64,000 bases of DNA from Sphingomonas psychrolutea (GTDB taxonomy: Bacteria > Pseudomonadota > Alphaproteobacteria > Sphingomonadales > Sphingomonadaceae), in assembly GCF_014636175.1 (NCBI RefSeq), contig NZ_BMDW01000020.1, positions 1-64,000 of the forward strand, read 5' to 3'. Each line of letters begins with the position of its first letter. Position 1 is the first letter of the stretch. Below are positions 1 to 9,701 of this stretch, in pieces. The notes under the pieces were generated by a model, which was not told where the DNA came from, ran no database searches, and saw only the letters and a program-made list of their open reading frames with translations. Both the position numbers and the translations under genes were made by a program.

Positions 1-320
1 CTCGTTGAAGGAACTCCATCGTCCGCCACCGCCTCCGCGGGACCAAACCTCAGCGCACGCGCGCTACCTCACCGCAAACTCCACTGCCGCGCAGCGGCTT
101 CGTGCATTGGGCGCGAGCCGACCGACCGCTTTCGCGCCCGATAGCCGCCGTTCCGCTTTTGGGCGAGAGCGTGATGCGGCGGGCACCTAAACGGCGATAA
201 GTGGTGGAAAGGGCCCAGTCTGCTTTTGCACCAAATCGTTTGAAACCAGACGTTGCTCGGCGTGCGTTAATGAGATGAATATCCGTCCCGGATCGATTGC
301 GCTTGGCCCGCAATTGACGT
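1..320. other. Non-coding edge, no recognisable gene
   Basis: No open frame here looks like a conserved protein on either strand; the short frames present overlap one another and read as arginine and proline-rich noise. The region seems less GC-rich than what follows 1.3 kb. I see no tRNA, CRISPR or clear inverted repeat. Confidence 0.5.
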
Positions 321-971
321 CTACCTCCACGACACATCGCTGACTTCGCGCGCGGGTATTCCCACCGCCAAGCGATGCGCGCCGATGTCCCGCGTTACGA
401 TCGACCCCGCGCCGATCACCGCACCATCCCCGATCGTCACGCCCTTGAGCACGGTGACACCCGCGCCGATCCAAACGCTCGCACCGATGTGGATCGGCTG
501 CGGCGCACTGTCGCGCCCGTCGATGCTATGCTGGTCCCAATCCATCGCGCGAAAATTCTCGCCGATGAACGTGCCGTCGCCGATCGTGATGGCGGAATAG
601 CATTGCAGCCTCCCGCCAACGTTGATGTACCCGCTACCCAACGTCAACGCCGCACCCCGATACACGTCGATCCGGCAACCGGACAGGATGCTGAAGTTCC
701 CTTCAAGCCGACACATCGCGTTGTCGTGCAGGATGAAATGGCCGGCGACGCTGGGGCTGTTTGGCAAGTTCGCCCCGATGTGGACACGTCCAGGCCCGTC
801 GAACTGCGAACCGCTCGCCCGCATCGCGGTGCGTCGATAGGGAATGATCGAAAGGTTGCCGCGCCGGAGTGCAAGGTAAGCAGCCTTCGGCAAAGACACT
901 GCTCCAACTAAGCCGAGCAGCCTACGAAGTTTCGGCTTTATGATGTCCTGCTGTAACACGCTTTCGACCAA
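321..971 (-). CDS. Acyltransferase with left-handed beta-helix (hexapeptide repeat)
   Basis: Protein of 216 residues. From about residue 60 to 205 it shows hexapeptide repeats of the left-handed beta-helix type (for example ITIGDGTFIGE and IHIGASVWIGAG), as in the maltose/galactoside O-acetyltransferase and WcaF families. The likely catalytic His is H148, in DWDQHS. Such enzymes transfer an acetyl group from acetyl-CoA to a sugar hydroxyl, often in surface polysaccharide synthesis; the acceptor here is unknown. The longest frame starts with TTG at 971; GTG at 959 is an alternative, and no strong ribosome site decides. It stands alone at the edge of the window, so a link to a polysaccharide cluster to the left is inference. 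Confidence 0.8.
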   Translation of the reverse strand: MVESVLQQDIIKPKLRRLLGLVGAVSLPKAAYLALRRGNLSIIPYRRTAMRASGSQFDGPGRVHIGANLPNSPSVAGHFILHDNAMCRLEGNFSILSGCRIDVYRGAALTLGSGYINVGGRLQCYSAITIGDGTFIGENFRAMDWDQHSIDGRDSAPQPIHIGASVWIGAGVTVLKGVTIGDGAVIGAGSIVTRDIGAHRLAVGIPAREVSDVSWR

Positions 972-1262
972 ACGCTTTCAGCGGCGTCACGATCCCGGAT
1001 AGCGAGCCATAACGTCTATCAAATTCGCGGAAGCTGATGAAGCAAGGTTGACCGGCTACCTTCCGCACACTTGGAGATCATTTCGAATATGAGCGCGGCC
1101 CTGTCCGCTAAGCAGCGTGGTGGCAGCTTTCAGGTTTCGGCGGACGGACACGTGAACCTCTGAAAGTGGGCGCTTTCTGCCTGTCCGCTTTCCCCACGAA
1201 TAGCTGCTGGTCGGCCTCCCCTGAAGAGGAGGAGGCAAACGTCCGGGTCACCGCTCTACAAC
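972..1262. other. Intergenic stretch, no gene seen
   Basis: About 290 bases between the acetyltransferase start and the end of the TonB-like gene. No frame on either strand resembles a known protein. It may hold the promoter of the acetyltransferase, but no clear -35/-10 pair stands out. Confidence 0.5.
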
Positions 1263-1997
1263 CTACTTCGTAAACCCCACCGTCAAATCAAACCGGATCT
1301 TCACCCACGCCCCGATCATCGGCTTCCCCCCGATCCGCGGCGGGCGCACGCGGAATTGCCACGCCGCCAGCCGCAGCGCGCGCGACAGGCCACCACCCGG
1401 CGGCGATTCCTCGATCGAGCGGCAATTCTCGACGCGGAAATCGGGCGCGGTCTTGCACGCGATCAGCGCCCAGCCCGTCCCCTTGGCATAATCCTTCAGA
1501 TACGGGGCCAGCTCGGCATCGCGCGGCTCGCGATACCATTCGGCATTGTACAGCGCGCCGCCGCCCGGCCCCTGCCCCGGCCCGTACGCGGCGACGCTGT
1601 CGCGGCCGGTTCCCTCGCCGTCGCCCTCACCCTGCGCCGACGGGATCTTGCCGATGTCGGACGCGGCAAAGTCCTGCGGGCTGAGCTGGATCAGCTTGGT
1701 CGGCGGTGCCTTGACCGGCGCTATCGGCGGCGCGACGGGCGGCGGCGGTGCCGCCGACGCGGTCTTGACCGGGTTGCGCTTGCTCGCGACCTTGGCCTTC
1801 TGCGCTTCCTTGGCGATCGGCGGGCCGACCGGGCGGACATCGAAGGTGCTCAGCCGCGGCTGCTTCACGACTTTCGTGAACATCCCGCTGCCCAGCGTCG
1901 TCAACAGCAGCAAAATCAGGCCTTCGACGATCAGCGCAAGCACGATCCCGCGCCAGCGCGGCCGGTCCGATGCGGAACTATACGAATCGGCGCTCAT
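1263..1997 (-). CDS. TonB-like membrane-anchored protein
   Basis: Protein of 244 residues with the TonB layout: a short cytoplasmic tail, one membrane helix at about residues 17-36, a proline and alanine-rich periplasmic stretch at about 80-100 (APPPPVAPPIAPV), a glycine-rich linker near 122-148, and a C-terminal domain from about 150 containing two cysteines (181 and 192) that could form a disulfide. The C-terminal part is only loosely like a TonB energy-transducer domain, so transport energising is not established. No exbB or exbD lies beside it. The ATG at 1997 is the natural start. It lies just downstream of the HerA-like ATPase gene on the same strand. Confidence 0.55.
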   Translation of the reverse strand: MSADSYSSASDRPRWRGIVLALIVEGLILLLLTTLGSGMFTKVVKQPRLSTFDVRPVGPPIAKEAQKAKVASKRNPVKTASAAPPPPVAPPIAPVKAPPTKLIQLSPQDFAASDIGKIPSAQGEGDGEGTGRDSVAAYGPGQGPGGGALYNAEWYREPRDAELAPYLKDYAKGTGWALIACKTAPDFRVENCRSIEESPPGGGLSRALRLAAWQFRVRPPRIGGKPMIGAWVKIRFDLTVGFTK

Positions 1998-2072
1998 CGC
2001 CGGCTTGCCTAGGGCGCGCCGTGCCGCGCTGCAACAGACACGCGATGCCGCAATCGTGACCTTTTGTTCACG

Positions 2073-3527
2073 TCACCCGATTTCGGCCGATGCCGTGGTC
2101 CACCCCAGCGCCGGGACGGTGACCGAGCGCTTGCCCGCCAAGTCGATTCGCGTGACCAGCAGCCCACGCCCCTCGATATAGCCGAGCACACGCCGCGCCC
2201 GGCCGATCGACGACGTGCCATAGGTCCGCGCGAGTTCTGCATCGCTCGGGCACGGCTCCGCTTCGCGCGCGGCGCGGGCGACCAGCAGGAAGCAGCCGAG
2301 CATTTCGTCGGGCAGATCCTGCGCCGCTGCGATCACCTCGGCCCAATCGGTGTCGAGCCCATCGAAAATCCCCGCGCGCGCCGCCGCCAGCCGCCGCGAG
2401 AAGCCCGACGGATCGAGCGGCGCGGGATGCACCCCGACCATCCGGCAGCGCACCTGAAAGTCCTGATACAGCACCGCTGCCGGGCGCGCCGCGGCATCGG
2501 GATCGGCGACGATCGCGTGGAGCACGTCGCCGATCACCTGCGCCAGCTGCGCGGCGTCATAGCGTGGCTCGGGGGCTGCGCGATCGGGCGCGGCCACCGT
2601 TTCGATCCGGTCGAGCAGGTGCTCGGCCAGCGGCGGGCGCGGCGGCGGCGGTGGCGCGGGGCGCACCGGCTCCTCCATTTCGGCGAACAGAAATTGCCGC
2701 ATTTCGCCCGCTTCCTGCTGCGGCAGCGGGGTCAGCGTCGGCCCGCCGCCGCGCGATCCCGTTTCGACCGGCCCGATCCGGATCGCCACCGGTCGCCGCG
2801 ACACGGCCGGCCCGAGCGCGAGGAAGGTGCCGCGCGCCAGATCGCGGATTTGTTCGGCCTGGCGCCGCTCCATCCCGAGCAGATCGGCCGCACGCGCCAT
2901 GTCGATGTCGAGGAAGGTCCGACCCATCAGGAAATTGGAGGCTTCGGCGGCGACGTTCTTGGCGAGCTTGGCAAGCCGCTGCGTTGCGATGATCCCGGCC
3001 AGACCACGCTTGCGCCCGCGGCACATCAGGTTGGTCATCGCGCCCAGCGACGCGCGCCGCACCTCCTCGGTCACTTCCGCGCCCATCGATGGCGCGAAGA
3101 TTTGCGCTTCGTCGACCACGACGAGCGCGGGATACCAATGTTCGCGCGGGGCATCGAACAGCGCCGACAGAAACGCGGCGGCGCAGCGCATCTGCCCCTC
3201 CATTTCGAGGCCCTCCAAATCGAGCACGACCGAGGTGCGATGTTCGCGGATTCTGGCACCGAATTTTGCAACTTCGGCGATCGAATACTCCATTGCCGAA
3301 ATCGCGATATGGCCATAGGCGTCGCCCAAAGTCACGAAATCGCCCTCGGGATCGATGATGATCTGCTGCACTTGCCCCGCGCTGCGTTCGAGCAAGCGCC
3401 TGAGAAGATGCGATTTTCCCGAGCCCGAATTGCCCTGGACGAGCAACCGCGTCGCGAGCAATTCCGCCAGATCGATCGGCACGGACTGGCCCGCGCCGTC
3501 GAGCCCCATGTCGACCTGAAACGTCAT
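2073..3527 (-). CDS. HerA-like P-loop ATPase
   Basis: Protein of 484 residues in the HerA/FtsK-like ATPase class. It shows a Walker A motif GNSGSGKS at residues 32-39, a Walker B VVVDEAQ at 136-142, and a downstream helical segment with TQRLAK typical of the HerA central domain. The C-terminal third looks like a winged-helix region. Archaeal HerA works with NurA in DNA end resection; no NurA-like gene is here, so the role is open. I chose ATG 3527 (MTFQVDMG) over a TTG 12 codons upstream because the family begins with this strand. It is divergent from the GNAT gene. Confidence 0.8.
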   Translation of the reverse strand: MTFQVDMGLDGAGQSVPIDLAELLATRLLVQGNSGSGKSHLLRRLLERSAGQVQQIIIDPEGDFVTLGDAYGHIAISAMEYSIAEVAKFGARIREHRTSVVLDLEGLEMEGQMRCAAAFLSALFDAPREHWYPALVVVDEAQIFAPSMGAEVTEEVRRASLGAMTNLMCRGRKRGLAGIIATQRLAKLAKNVAAEASNFLMGRTFLDIDMARAADLLGMERRQAEQIRDLARGTFLALGPAVSRRPVAIRIGPVETGSRGGGPTLTPLPQQEAGEMRQFLFAEMEEPVRPAPPPPPRPPLAEHLLDRIETVAAPDRAAPEPRYDAAQLAQVIGDVLHAIVADPDAAARPAAVLYQDFQVRCRMVGVHPAPLDPSGFSRRLAAARAGIFDGLDTDWAEVIAAAQDLPDEMLGCFLLVARAAREAEPCPSDAELARTYGTSSIGRARRVLGYIEGRGLLVTRIDLAGKRSVTVPALGWTTASAEIG

Positions 3528-3653
3528 CCGGAGCGCATGAACGATGCCGGGGGCCGGGGGCAAGGGATAACGATATCCGGGGTCCTGGCATCGGCGCGGC
3601 TAGGTAGATTCCGGTCCTCCCGCGTGCCGTCATCGCTTGGTATTTCGACGATC

Positions 3654-4205
3654 ATGCACGCACCGAGCCATCATCTCACCACCCGCACCGGGTTCGCGTT
3701 TCATGTCCGTCCGGCCCGACCCGAGGATGAGGGAACGGTTGCCGAGTTCTTCACCCACGTCACGCGCGAGGACCTGCGCTTCCGCTTCCTGACCGGCCTG
3801 TCCGAGGTCGGGCACGACCAGATCGTCGCGCTGACGCATGTCGATCATCGCTGGTCGGAGAATTTCCTCGCCTTCACCGGCGATGGATCGACGATGATCG
3901 CGACCGCGATGCTCGCCTGCGATGCGACGTTCGAGCATGGCGAGGTCGCGATCGCGCTGTCGAAGGATTACAAGCGCCACGGCATCGGCTGGGAATTGCT
4001 GGCGCATGTCGCGCGCTTTGCCGAGACCAAGGGTGTGCGTGTGCTCGAGGCGATCGAATCGCGCGAGAATCACGCCGCAATCGAACTGGAACGCGACATG
4101 GGCTTCACGGTCGAACCCTATCCGGGCGACCCGACCTTGCTGCTGGTCAGCCGCAAGCTGATGGCCGATGGCTTGCCGCCTGGAGCGCGTCCGCGCCCGA
4201 TGTAA
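3654..4205 (+). CDS. GNAT family N-acetyltransferase
   Basis: Protein of 183 residues starting at ATG 3654. It has the GNAT fold: an N-terminal RPARPEDEG strand-helix, a central beta strand ending GEVAIALS, and the acetyl-CoA pyrophosphate loop near KDYKRHGIGWELL (the R/Q-x-x-G-x-G/A signature appears as KRHGIG). The C-terminus, NHAAIELERDMGF, matches the usual end of the family. The substrate cannot be told from sequence. Domain similarity suggests the small GNATs fused to acyl-CoA synthetases in protein-lysine acetylation, which is only a hint. Its last 59 bases overlap the end of ackA on the other strand. Confidence 0.8.
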   Translation: MHAPSHHLTTRTGFAFHVRPARPEDEGTVAEFFTHVTREDLRFRFLTGLSEVGHDQIVALTHVDHRWSENFLAFTGDGSTMIATAMLACDATFEHGEVAIALSKDYKRHGIGWELLAHVARFAETKGVRVLEAIESRENHAAIELERDMGFTVEPYPGDPTLLLVSRKLMADGLPPGARPRPM

Positions 4206-5190
4206 GGGCGGCGACGTGCTGCGCGATCTGCTGGCCCTCCTGCGAAGGCATGGTCCGCGAGACGATGGGACCCGCGAAACTCAGATCGGCACAGATCGCG
4301 GCGCGCACGACCGCGTCATGCTCGCCAATGCCGCCAGTAAAGACGATCAGATCGGCGCCCCCCAGCGTCGCCAGCATCCCCGCAATTGCCTTGGCAACGG
4401 AGCGACAGAAGATGCGGATCGCCAGATCAGCAGCGGCATCGCCGGCGGCATGCAGCGCCCGCAGATCCGCCGAGCGCCCCGACAGGCCGAGCAGCCCGGA
4501 TTGCCGGTCGATCAGCGCCTCGAGCGCGACCGCGTCCATGCCGCGCTCGCGCAGCAGATAGAGCAGCACGCCGGGATCGATATCGCCGGTGCGCGTGCCC
4601 ATCACCACCCCGCCCGACGGGGTCAGCCCCATGCTCGTATCAACCGAACGCCCGCCGCGCACCGCTGTCACGCTCGCACCATTGCCGAGATGCGCGATGA
4701 TCAACCGATCGGGCACCGCATCGCCGAGCTGCGCCAGAATCGACTCGCACGACAGTCCGTGAAAGCCGTAGCGGTGGATCCCTTCCGCGCGCATCGAAGC
4801 GGGTAGCGGCAGGACCGCCGCCACATCGGGCATATCGGCGTGAAAGCCGGTATCGAAACACGCCACATGCGGCACGTCGGGATAGCGCGCCTGCGCGGCC
4901 GCGATCATCGCCAGCGCCGCCGGCCCATGGAGCGGCGCAAAGGCGCTCGCATGCTCCAGGCGGACAAGGATCGCTGGGTCGATCAGTACCGGCGCGAACA
5001 GATCGATGCCGCCGTGCACGATGCGGTGGCCGATCGCATCGGGGTGAACGTCGCCAATGCGGTCGAACAGGTCGGCGTCAATCCCGGCATGTTCGACCTC
5101 GCCCGCCGAGACCTCGACCACCGCTTCGCCTACGTCATACACGCCGAACTTCACCGACGACGACCCGCCGTTGAGCGCCAGCACGCGCAT
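4147..5190 (-). CDS. ackA: Acetate kinase
   Basis: Catalyses acetyl phosphate + ADP to acetate + ATP. The 347-residue protein has the ASKHA-family signatures: N7 in LNGGSSSVKF, GHRIVHGG at 54-61, FDTGFH at 112-117, AHLGNGASV at 166-174, the DTSMGLTP block and MGTRTGDIDP, and GGIGEH near the C-terminus. It is shorter than the roughly 400 residues usual for AckA; the C-terminal block before the final helix is compressed and the usual PTDEE motif reads PSQEG. The ATG at 5190 overlaps the phosphoketolase stop as TGATG, so translation is probably coupled. Together with Xfp it yields acetate and ATP from sugar phosphates. Confidence 0.93.
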   Translation of the reverse strand: MRVLALNGGSSSVKFGVYDVGEAVVEVSAGEVEHAGIDADLFDRIGDVHPDAIGHRIVHGGIDLFAPVLIDPAILVRLEHASAFAPLHGPAALAMIAAAQARYPDVPHVACFDTGFHADMPDVAAVLPLPASMRAEGIHRYGFHGLSCESILAQLGDAVPDRLIIAHLGNGASVTAVRGGRSVDTSMGLTPSGGVVMGTRTGDIDPGVLLYLLRERGMDAVALEALIDRQSGLLGLSGRSADLRALHAAGDAAADLAIRIFCRSVAKAIAGMLATLGGADLIVFTGGIGEHDAVVRAAICADLSFAGPIVSRTMPSQEGQQIAQHVAALTSGADALQAASHRPSACG

Positions 5191-7589
5191 CACCGCGCCC
5201 ATTGCCAATCGCGCACCTCGGGCAAATCCTCACCATGTTCGGCGATGTAGAGCTTGTGGCGCTCGATCGCGGTCCAATAGACCGCGCGGGCATTGGGGAC
5301 CATGTGCGCCAGGCGCGGGATGCGCTCGATCGCATCGAGCGCGAGGCGATAGCGATCGAGATCGTTGAGCACGACCATGTCGAACGGCGTGGTCGTCGTC
5401 CCCTCCTCCTTATAGCCGCGCACATGGAAATTATCGTGGTTGGGCCGCCGATAGGTCAGCCGGTGGACCAAGGTCGGATAGCCGTGGAACGCGAACACCA
5501 CGGGCTTGTCGGCGGTGAACAGCGCGCCGAACGCGCGGTCGTCGAGGCCGTGCGGATGCTCGCTCTGCGGTTGCAGCACCATCAAATCGACGACGTTCAC
5601 CACCCGGATGCGGATATCGGGCACCTGTTCGCGCAGCAGCGTCACCGCCGCCATCGTCTCCAGCGTCGGCACATCGCCCGCGCACGCCATTACCACATCT
5701 GGCTCGCCCGCATCGCTGGCGAATTCCCAAATCCCTGCCCCGGTCGTGCAATGCCGCACCGCATCGTCCACGCCGAGCCACTGCCACTCGGGCTGCTTGC
5801 CCGCGACGATGACGTTCACATAGCCGCGGCTGCGCAGGCAGTGATCCGCCACCGACAACAGGCAGTTCGCATCGGCCGGCAGATAAATGCGCGCGATCTC
5901 GGCCTTCTTGTTGGCGACGTGGTCGAGAAACCCCGGATCCTGATGCGACAGGCCATTATGGTCCTGCCGCCAGACATGCGATGTGAGCAGGTAATTGAGC
6001 GACGCAATCGGCCGCCGCCACGGGATGCCGCGCGTCACCTTGAGCCACTTCGCATGCTGATTGACCATCGAATCGACGATGTGGACGAACGCTTCGTAGC
6101 AACTGAACAGCCCGTGCCGCCCGGTCAGCAAATAGCCCTCGAGCCAGCCCTGGCAGAGATGCTCGCTCAGCACCTCCATCACGCGACCGTCGCGGTCGAG
6201 ATGCTCGTCGACCGCCTCGGTTTCTGCCATCCACGCCTTGCCGGTCACCTCATACACCGCCTGCAAGCGGTTCGAGGCGGTCTCGTCGGGGCCGAACAGG
6301 CGGAAATTGGCGGTGGCCAGGTTGAGCGCCATCACGTCGCGCAAGTAATGACCAAGCGTCGCGGTCGCCGCCGCCTTCACCGCGCCGGGGACGGGCACGG
6401 CGATAGCATGGTCGCGGAAATCGGGCAGGACGAGTGGCTTGAGCAGCTCGCCGCCATTGGCGTGCGGATTGGCGCCCATGCGCCGGTGGCCGGTGGGGCT
6501 GAGCGACGCATACTCCTCGCGGAATTTGCCGGTCTCGTCGAACAGTTCGTGCGCATCATAGCTTTTGAGCCACGCCTCGAGCTGGACGAGATGCTCGGGG
6601 TCCGTGAAATCGGCGATCGGCACTTGATGCGCGCGCCACGTGCCCTCGACGGGCTTGCCATCGACGATCTTCGGACCGGTCCAACCCTTGGGCGTCTGCA
6701 GTACGATCATCGGCCAGCGGCGCCGCGCCGGATCGCTCGCGCCACCCCGCGCCTCGGCCTGGATCGCCTGTATTTCCGTCAGCACACGGTCCATCGTCGC
6801 GGCGAGCGCTTGGTGCACCACCGCCGGATCGTCGCCGACCACGAAATGCGGCTCATGGCCGTAACCGCGCAGCAGGTCCGTCAACTCTTCGCGCCCGATC
6901 CGCGCGAGCACGGTCGGATTGGCGATCTTGAAGCCGTTGAGATGCAGGATCGGCAACACCGCGCCATCGCGCGCGGGGTTGAGGAACTTGTTGCTGTGCC
7001 AGCTCGTGGCGAGCGCGCCGGTCTCGGCCTCGCCATCACCGACCACGCACGCGACGATCAAGTCGGGATTGTCGAATACCGCACCGTAAGCATGGGCCAG
7101 CGCATAGCCGAGTTCGCCACCCTCATGGATCGACCCCGGCGTCTCGGGCGCGACATGGCTGGGGATGCCGCCCGGCCAGGAGAATTGCCGGAACAGCCGG
7201 TCCATCCCGCCCGTGCTGCGTTCGATCGCGGGATAGCGCTCGGTATAGGAGCCTTCGAGATAGGTATTGGCGACCAACCCCGGTCCGCCATGCCCCGGCC
7301 CGATCACCGCGATCATGTTGAGATCATGCTGCACGATCAGCCGGTTGAGGTGGACGTAGAGCAAGTTCAGCCCCGGTGTCGTGCCCCAATGCCCGAGCAA
7401 ACGGGTCTTCACGTCGGCAAGCGTGAGGGGGCGATCGAGCAACGGATTGGACCGCAGATAGATTTGCCCGACCGACAGATAATTCGCCGCGCGCCAATAG
7501 CCGTGCATCCGCCGCAGCATCTCGGGCGACAGCGTTTCCGGCGGGAGCGGAGCGTCCGCTGGCAAGGCGGAAGCAATCGGTTCGGGCAT
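5190..7589 (-). CDS. xfp: Phosphoketolase (xylulose 5-phosphate/fructose 6-phosphate)
   Basis: Thiamine diphosphate enzyme splitting xylulose 5-phosphate, and often fructose 6-phosphate, into acetyl phosphate plus an aldose phosphate. The 799-residue length fits the family. Signatures include [15 protein letters not shown] at 31-45, [10 protein letters not shown] at 66-75, GPGHGGPG at 97-104, the diphosphate-binding [19 protein letters not shown] from 184, and the C-terminal [14 protein letters not shown] block. I chose ATG 7589 because CAGGAATTCCC places AGGAA six bases upstream; an upstream frame extension lacks this. The stop overlaps the ackA start, giving a two-gene xfp-ackA operon for a phosphoketolase bypass. 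Confidence 0.95.
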   Translation of the reverse strand: MPEPIASALPADAPLPPETLSPEMLRRMHGYWRAANYLSVGQIYLRSNPLLDRPLTLADVKTRLLGHWGTTPGLNLLYVHLNRLIVQHDLNMIAVIGPGHGGPGLVANTYLEGSYTERYPAIERSTGGMDRLFRQFSWPGGIPSHVAPETPGSIHEGGELGYALAHAYGAVFDNPDLIVACVVGDGEAETGALATSWHSNKFLNPARDGAVLPILHLNGFKIANPTVLARIGREELTDLLRGYGHEPHFVVGDDPAVVHQALAATMDRVLTEIQAIQAEARGGASDPARRRWPMIVLQTPKGWTGPKIVDGKPVEGTWRAHQVPIADFTDPEHLVQLEAWLKSYDAHELFDETGKFREEYASLSPTGHRRMGANPHANGGELLKPLVLPDFRDHAIAVPVPGAVKAAATATLGHYLRDVMALNLATANFRLFGPDETASNRLQAVYEVTGKAWMAETEAVDEHLDRDGRVMEVLSEHLCQGWLEGYLLTGRHGLFSCYEAFVHIVDSMVNQHAKWLKVTRGIPWRRPIASLNYLLTSHVWRQDHNGLSHQDPGFLDHVANKKAEIARIYLPADANCLLSVADHCLRSRGYVNVIVAGKQPEWQWLGVDDAVRHCTTGAGIWEFASDAGEPDVVMACAGDVPTLETMAAVTLLREQVPDIRIRVVNVVDLMVLQPQSEHPHGLDDRAFGALFTADKPVVFAFHGYPTLVHRLTYRRPNHDNFHVRGYKEEGTTTTPFDMVVLNDLDRYRLALDAIERIPRLAHMVPNARAVYWTAIERHKLYIAEHGEDLPEVRDWQWAR

Positions 7590-7710
7590 GGGAATTCCTG
7601 TCACCGCGGGCGTGTCTATCCCATGCCCGCGAACGTTGGCGCGCGGGAGCATCGGAAACTACGCACGCCGCAGAGGGCAGTTGGCAGCGCGCGCAGTATG
7701 AGACGTCGGT

Positions 7711-8514
7711 TCAGCGCTTCGGCTTGATGAACCGGATCGTCATGCGGTCACTTTCCCCGATCGCGGCATATTTGGCGCGGTCGACATCGCCCAATTGATA
7801 GGTTGGGGGCAAGGTCCACACACCCTCGGCATAATCCGCTTTGTCTTTGGGATTCGCGTTGATTTCCGACATGGCCGCGACTTGGAAACCGGCCCGCTTG
7901 GCGAAGGCCACCACGCTCGACACCTTCATATAGCCGCTCTTTTCCTCGGCGGCGGCATCGCGTGCCTCGGGCAAGCGGTGCTCGACGATGCCCAGCGTCC
8001 CACCGGGCTTAAGCATGCGGTACATTTCGGCAAAGGCGGCCTGGGTCCGGTCGACCCCGGCAAAGCGCAGATTGTGGATATTGCGGAAGGTCAGGACCAC
8101 ATCGGCGCTGCCCGCCGGCACGACGGGTTCGCCGGCCGCCGCCGGAAAGGCGGCAAGTTTGACCTTGCCGTACACCGCAGGCTTGGCCGCCTGGAGCCGC
8201 TTGATTCCGTCGAGCCCCTTGGCCCAGCCGCCCGCCGCATAATAACTGCCGCGCGCGTTCAGATAGGGCGCCAGAATTTCGGTGTACCACCCGCCACCGG
8301 GGATGAGTTCGACGACGGTATCGGTCGGCTTCACCCCGAAAAAGGCCAGCGTCTGCGCCGGGTGGCGCGCAGGATCGCGCGCAACGTTGGCGGGCGTGCG
8401 TGAAGGTGCCGCGACCGCCTTGGCGAGATGGCTCGGCGCGGTGATCGCCTGGCCGACCGCGACGCTGGAGACGGCGATGGCAACCGCACCGACAGCAACC
8501 TTAATGATCCTCAT
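7711..8514 (-). CDS. Exported class I SAM-dependent methyltransferase-like protein
   Basis: Protein of 268 residues. It begins with a likely signal peptide or membrane anchor (residues 1-22, ending around VAVGQA), then the SAM-binding motif I VVELIPGGGWYTE at 67-79 and a later MLKPGGTLGIVEH block typical of class I methyltransferases. An exported methyltransferase is odd because SAM is cytosolic; related predicted exported methyltransferases are seen in other proteobacteria, and their function is unknown. ATG 8514 is chosen because it opens the signal peptide. It follows the serine hydrolase gene on the same strand, with the next promoter unclear. Confidence 0.75.
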   Translation of the reverse strand: MRIIKVAVGAVAIAVSSVAVGQAITAPSHLAKAVAAPSRTPANVARDPARHPAQTLAFFGVKPTDTVVELIPGGGWYTEILAPYLNARGSYYAAGGWAKGLDGIKRLQAAKPAVYGKVKLAAFPAAAGEPVVPAGSADVVLTFRNIHNLRFAGVDRTQAAFAEMYRMLKPGGTLGIVEHRLPEARDAAAEEKSGYMKVSSVVAFAKRAGFQVAAMSEINANPKDKADYAEGVWTLPPTYQLGDVDRAKYAAIGESDRMTIRFIKPKR

Positions 8515-8588
8515 ATGCACCGCATCTCTTCTGGAAATTGATGACCGAACAGTGCGAGGCAATGCCGTCCGATGCAAGCGGGTTACGG

Positions 8589-9677
8589 TCATCGTGGGAC
8601 GGTCGCGGGACCGGACCGCACCGATCGATCAACCGGCACGCGATCGACGATCCGGGCAAGCGTTGCCCGCAGCGCCGCAAACGCCGGCGTATCGTCCTGC
8701 GTCTTGCCCAGCCGCACCAGCACCATCCGCTGATCGGGCGAGGCGATGACGAATTGCCCGAGATGACCGAGGCACGATACGAGCGTATCGGGCCCGTGCC
8801 CGGGAAACAGCGCTGGCACCCGATCGGCCCCGCCCGCACGATTGAGCCATAGCTGACCGCCATATTCGCGATTGGTGGGGGACGGCGTCTTCATGAAGGC
8901 AAGCCAGTCGGGATCGACGATGCGTTGCCCGTCGCGACCCCGACCGTCGAGCAGCACGTGCCCCAAACGTCCATAATCATCGAGCGTCATATAGATCAGC
9001 GACCCGCCGATCTGCGTCCCGATCCCGTCGAAATCCAGCATCGCGCTCGTGATGCCGGCCGGACCGAACAAGCGACGCTGGGCGAAGGCGCGATAGCTCC
9101 GCGCGCGCTCCTTGGGGTCAGCGCTCGCGGTCAGCGTCCGGGTGATGATCTCACTCAGGATGAGTGTGGTCAGCGAGCTATATTCGAACGTCTTGCCCGG
9201 TTGCGCCTCGAGCGGAACGCCGATCGCACGCTGCGCCATTGCCTGCGTACCGCTGACGAACAGGACCTGATTGGTGTCCGATGCCTCGACCGGATCGCCG
9301 ACTTCGGTATGCCGCAAACCCGATGACATGTTGAGCAGCATCCTGAGCGTGATCGCACGGCGCGGATCATTCGCGCCGTGCCATTCCGCGACGGGCGCGG
9401 GCGCGTCGAGCGACAGCTTTCGATCGGCGACGAGTGCGCCGACGAGCAGCGCAGTGACCGTCTTGGCCATCGACCAACTGACGAAGCGGTTCGCATCCGA
9501 ATAGCCGGGTTCGTACACTTTCGCGACCACCCGCCCGTCGCGGATCATCAGCGCAGCCCGCGTCTCGCCCACGCCAGCGGAGAAGAGCGAATCCAGCGGC
9601 GCAGGGGTGGTGGCAGCGGGTGCGCTGCCCGCAACAAGCATGGCGGCGAGCATCATCCAATGGCTGTTCTTTTGCAT
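8589..9677 (-). CDS. Beta-lactamase-fold serine hydrolase (class C/esterase family)
   Basis: Protein of 362 residues with a signal peptide ending near APAATT (about residue 22). The active-site SxxK appears as SMAK at 69-72. The second motif, normally YxN, reads Y166-S-S, and the third, normally KTG, reads HLG. These departures fit the esterase/peptidase relatives of class C beta-lactamases rather than a true resistance enzyme. It probably acts in the periplasm on an ester or peptide; the substrate is unknown. Its start is only 24 bases from the start of the divergent small membrane protein gene. Confidence 0.82.
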   Translation of the reverse strand: MQKNSHWMMLAAMLVAGSAPAATTPAPLDSLFSAGVGETRAALMIRDGRVVAKVYEPGYSDANRFVSWSMAKTVTALLVGALVADRKLSLDAPAPVAEWHGANDPRRAITLRMLLNMSSGLRHTEVGDPVEASDTNQVLFVSGTQAMAQRAIGVPLEAQPGKTFEYSSLTTLILSEIITRTLTASADPKERARSYRAFAQRRLFGPAGITSAMLDFDGIGTQIGGSLIYMTLDDYGRLGHVLLDGRGRDGQRIVDPDWLAFMKTPSPTNREYGGQLWLNRAGGADRVPALFPGHGPDTLVSCLGHLGQFVIASPDQRMVLVRLGKTQDDTPAFAALRATLARIVDRVPVDRSVRSGPATVPR

Positions 9678-9701
9678 GCACCAAGCCTAGGCTTGGCGGT
9701 G

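Noticed and set aside
2064..3650. Long plus-strand frame running into the GNAT gene
   Set aside because: It is the antisense of the HerA-like ATPase, arginine and histidine-rich, with no family features before the GNAT part. Only the last 183 residues are real.
5202..7727. Plus-strand frame of over 800 codons
   Set aside because: It is a mirror of the phosphoketolase gene; high GC removes antisense stops. Its composition is not protein-like, and the minus strand carries clear catalytic motifs.
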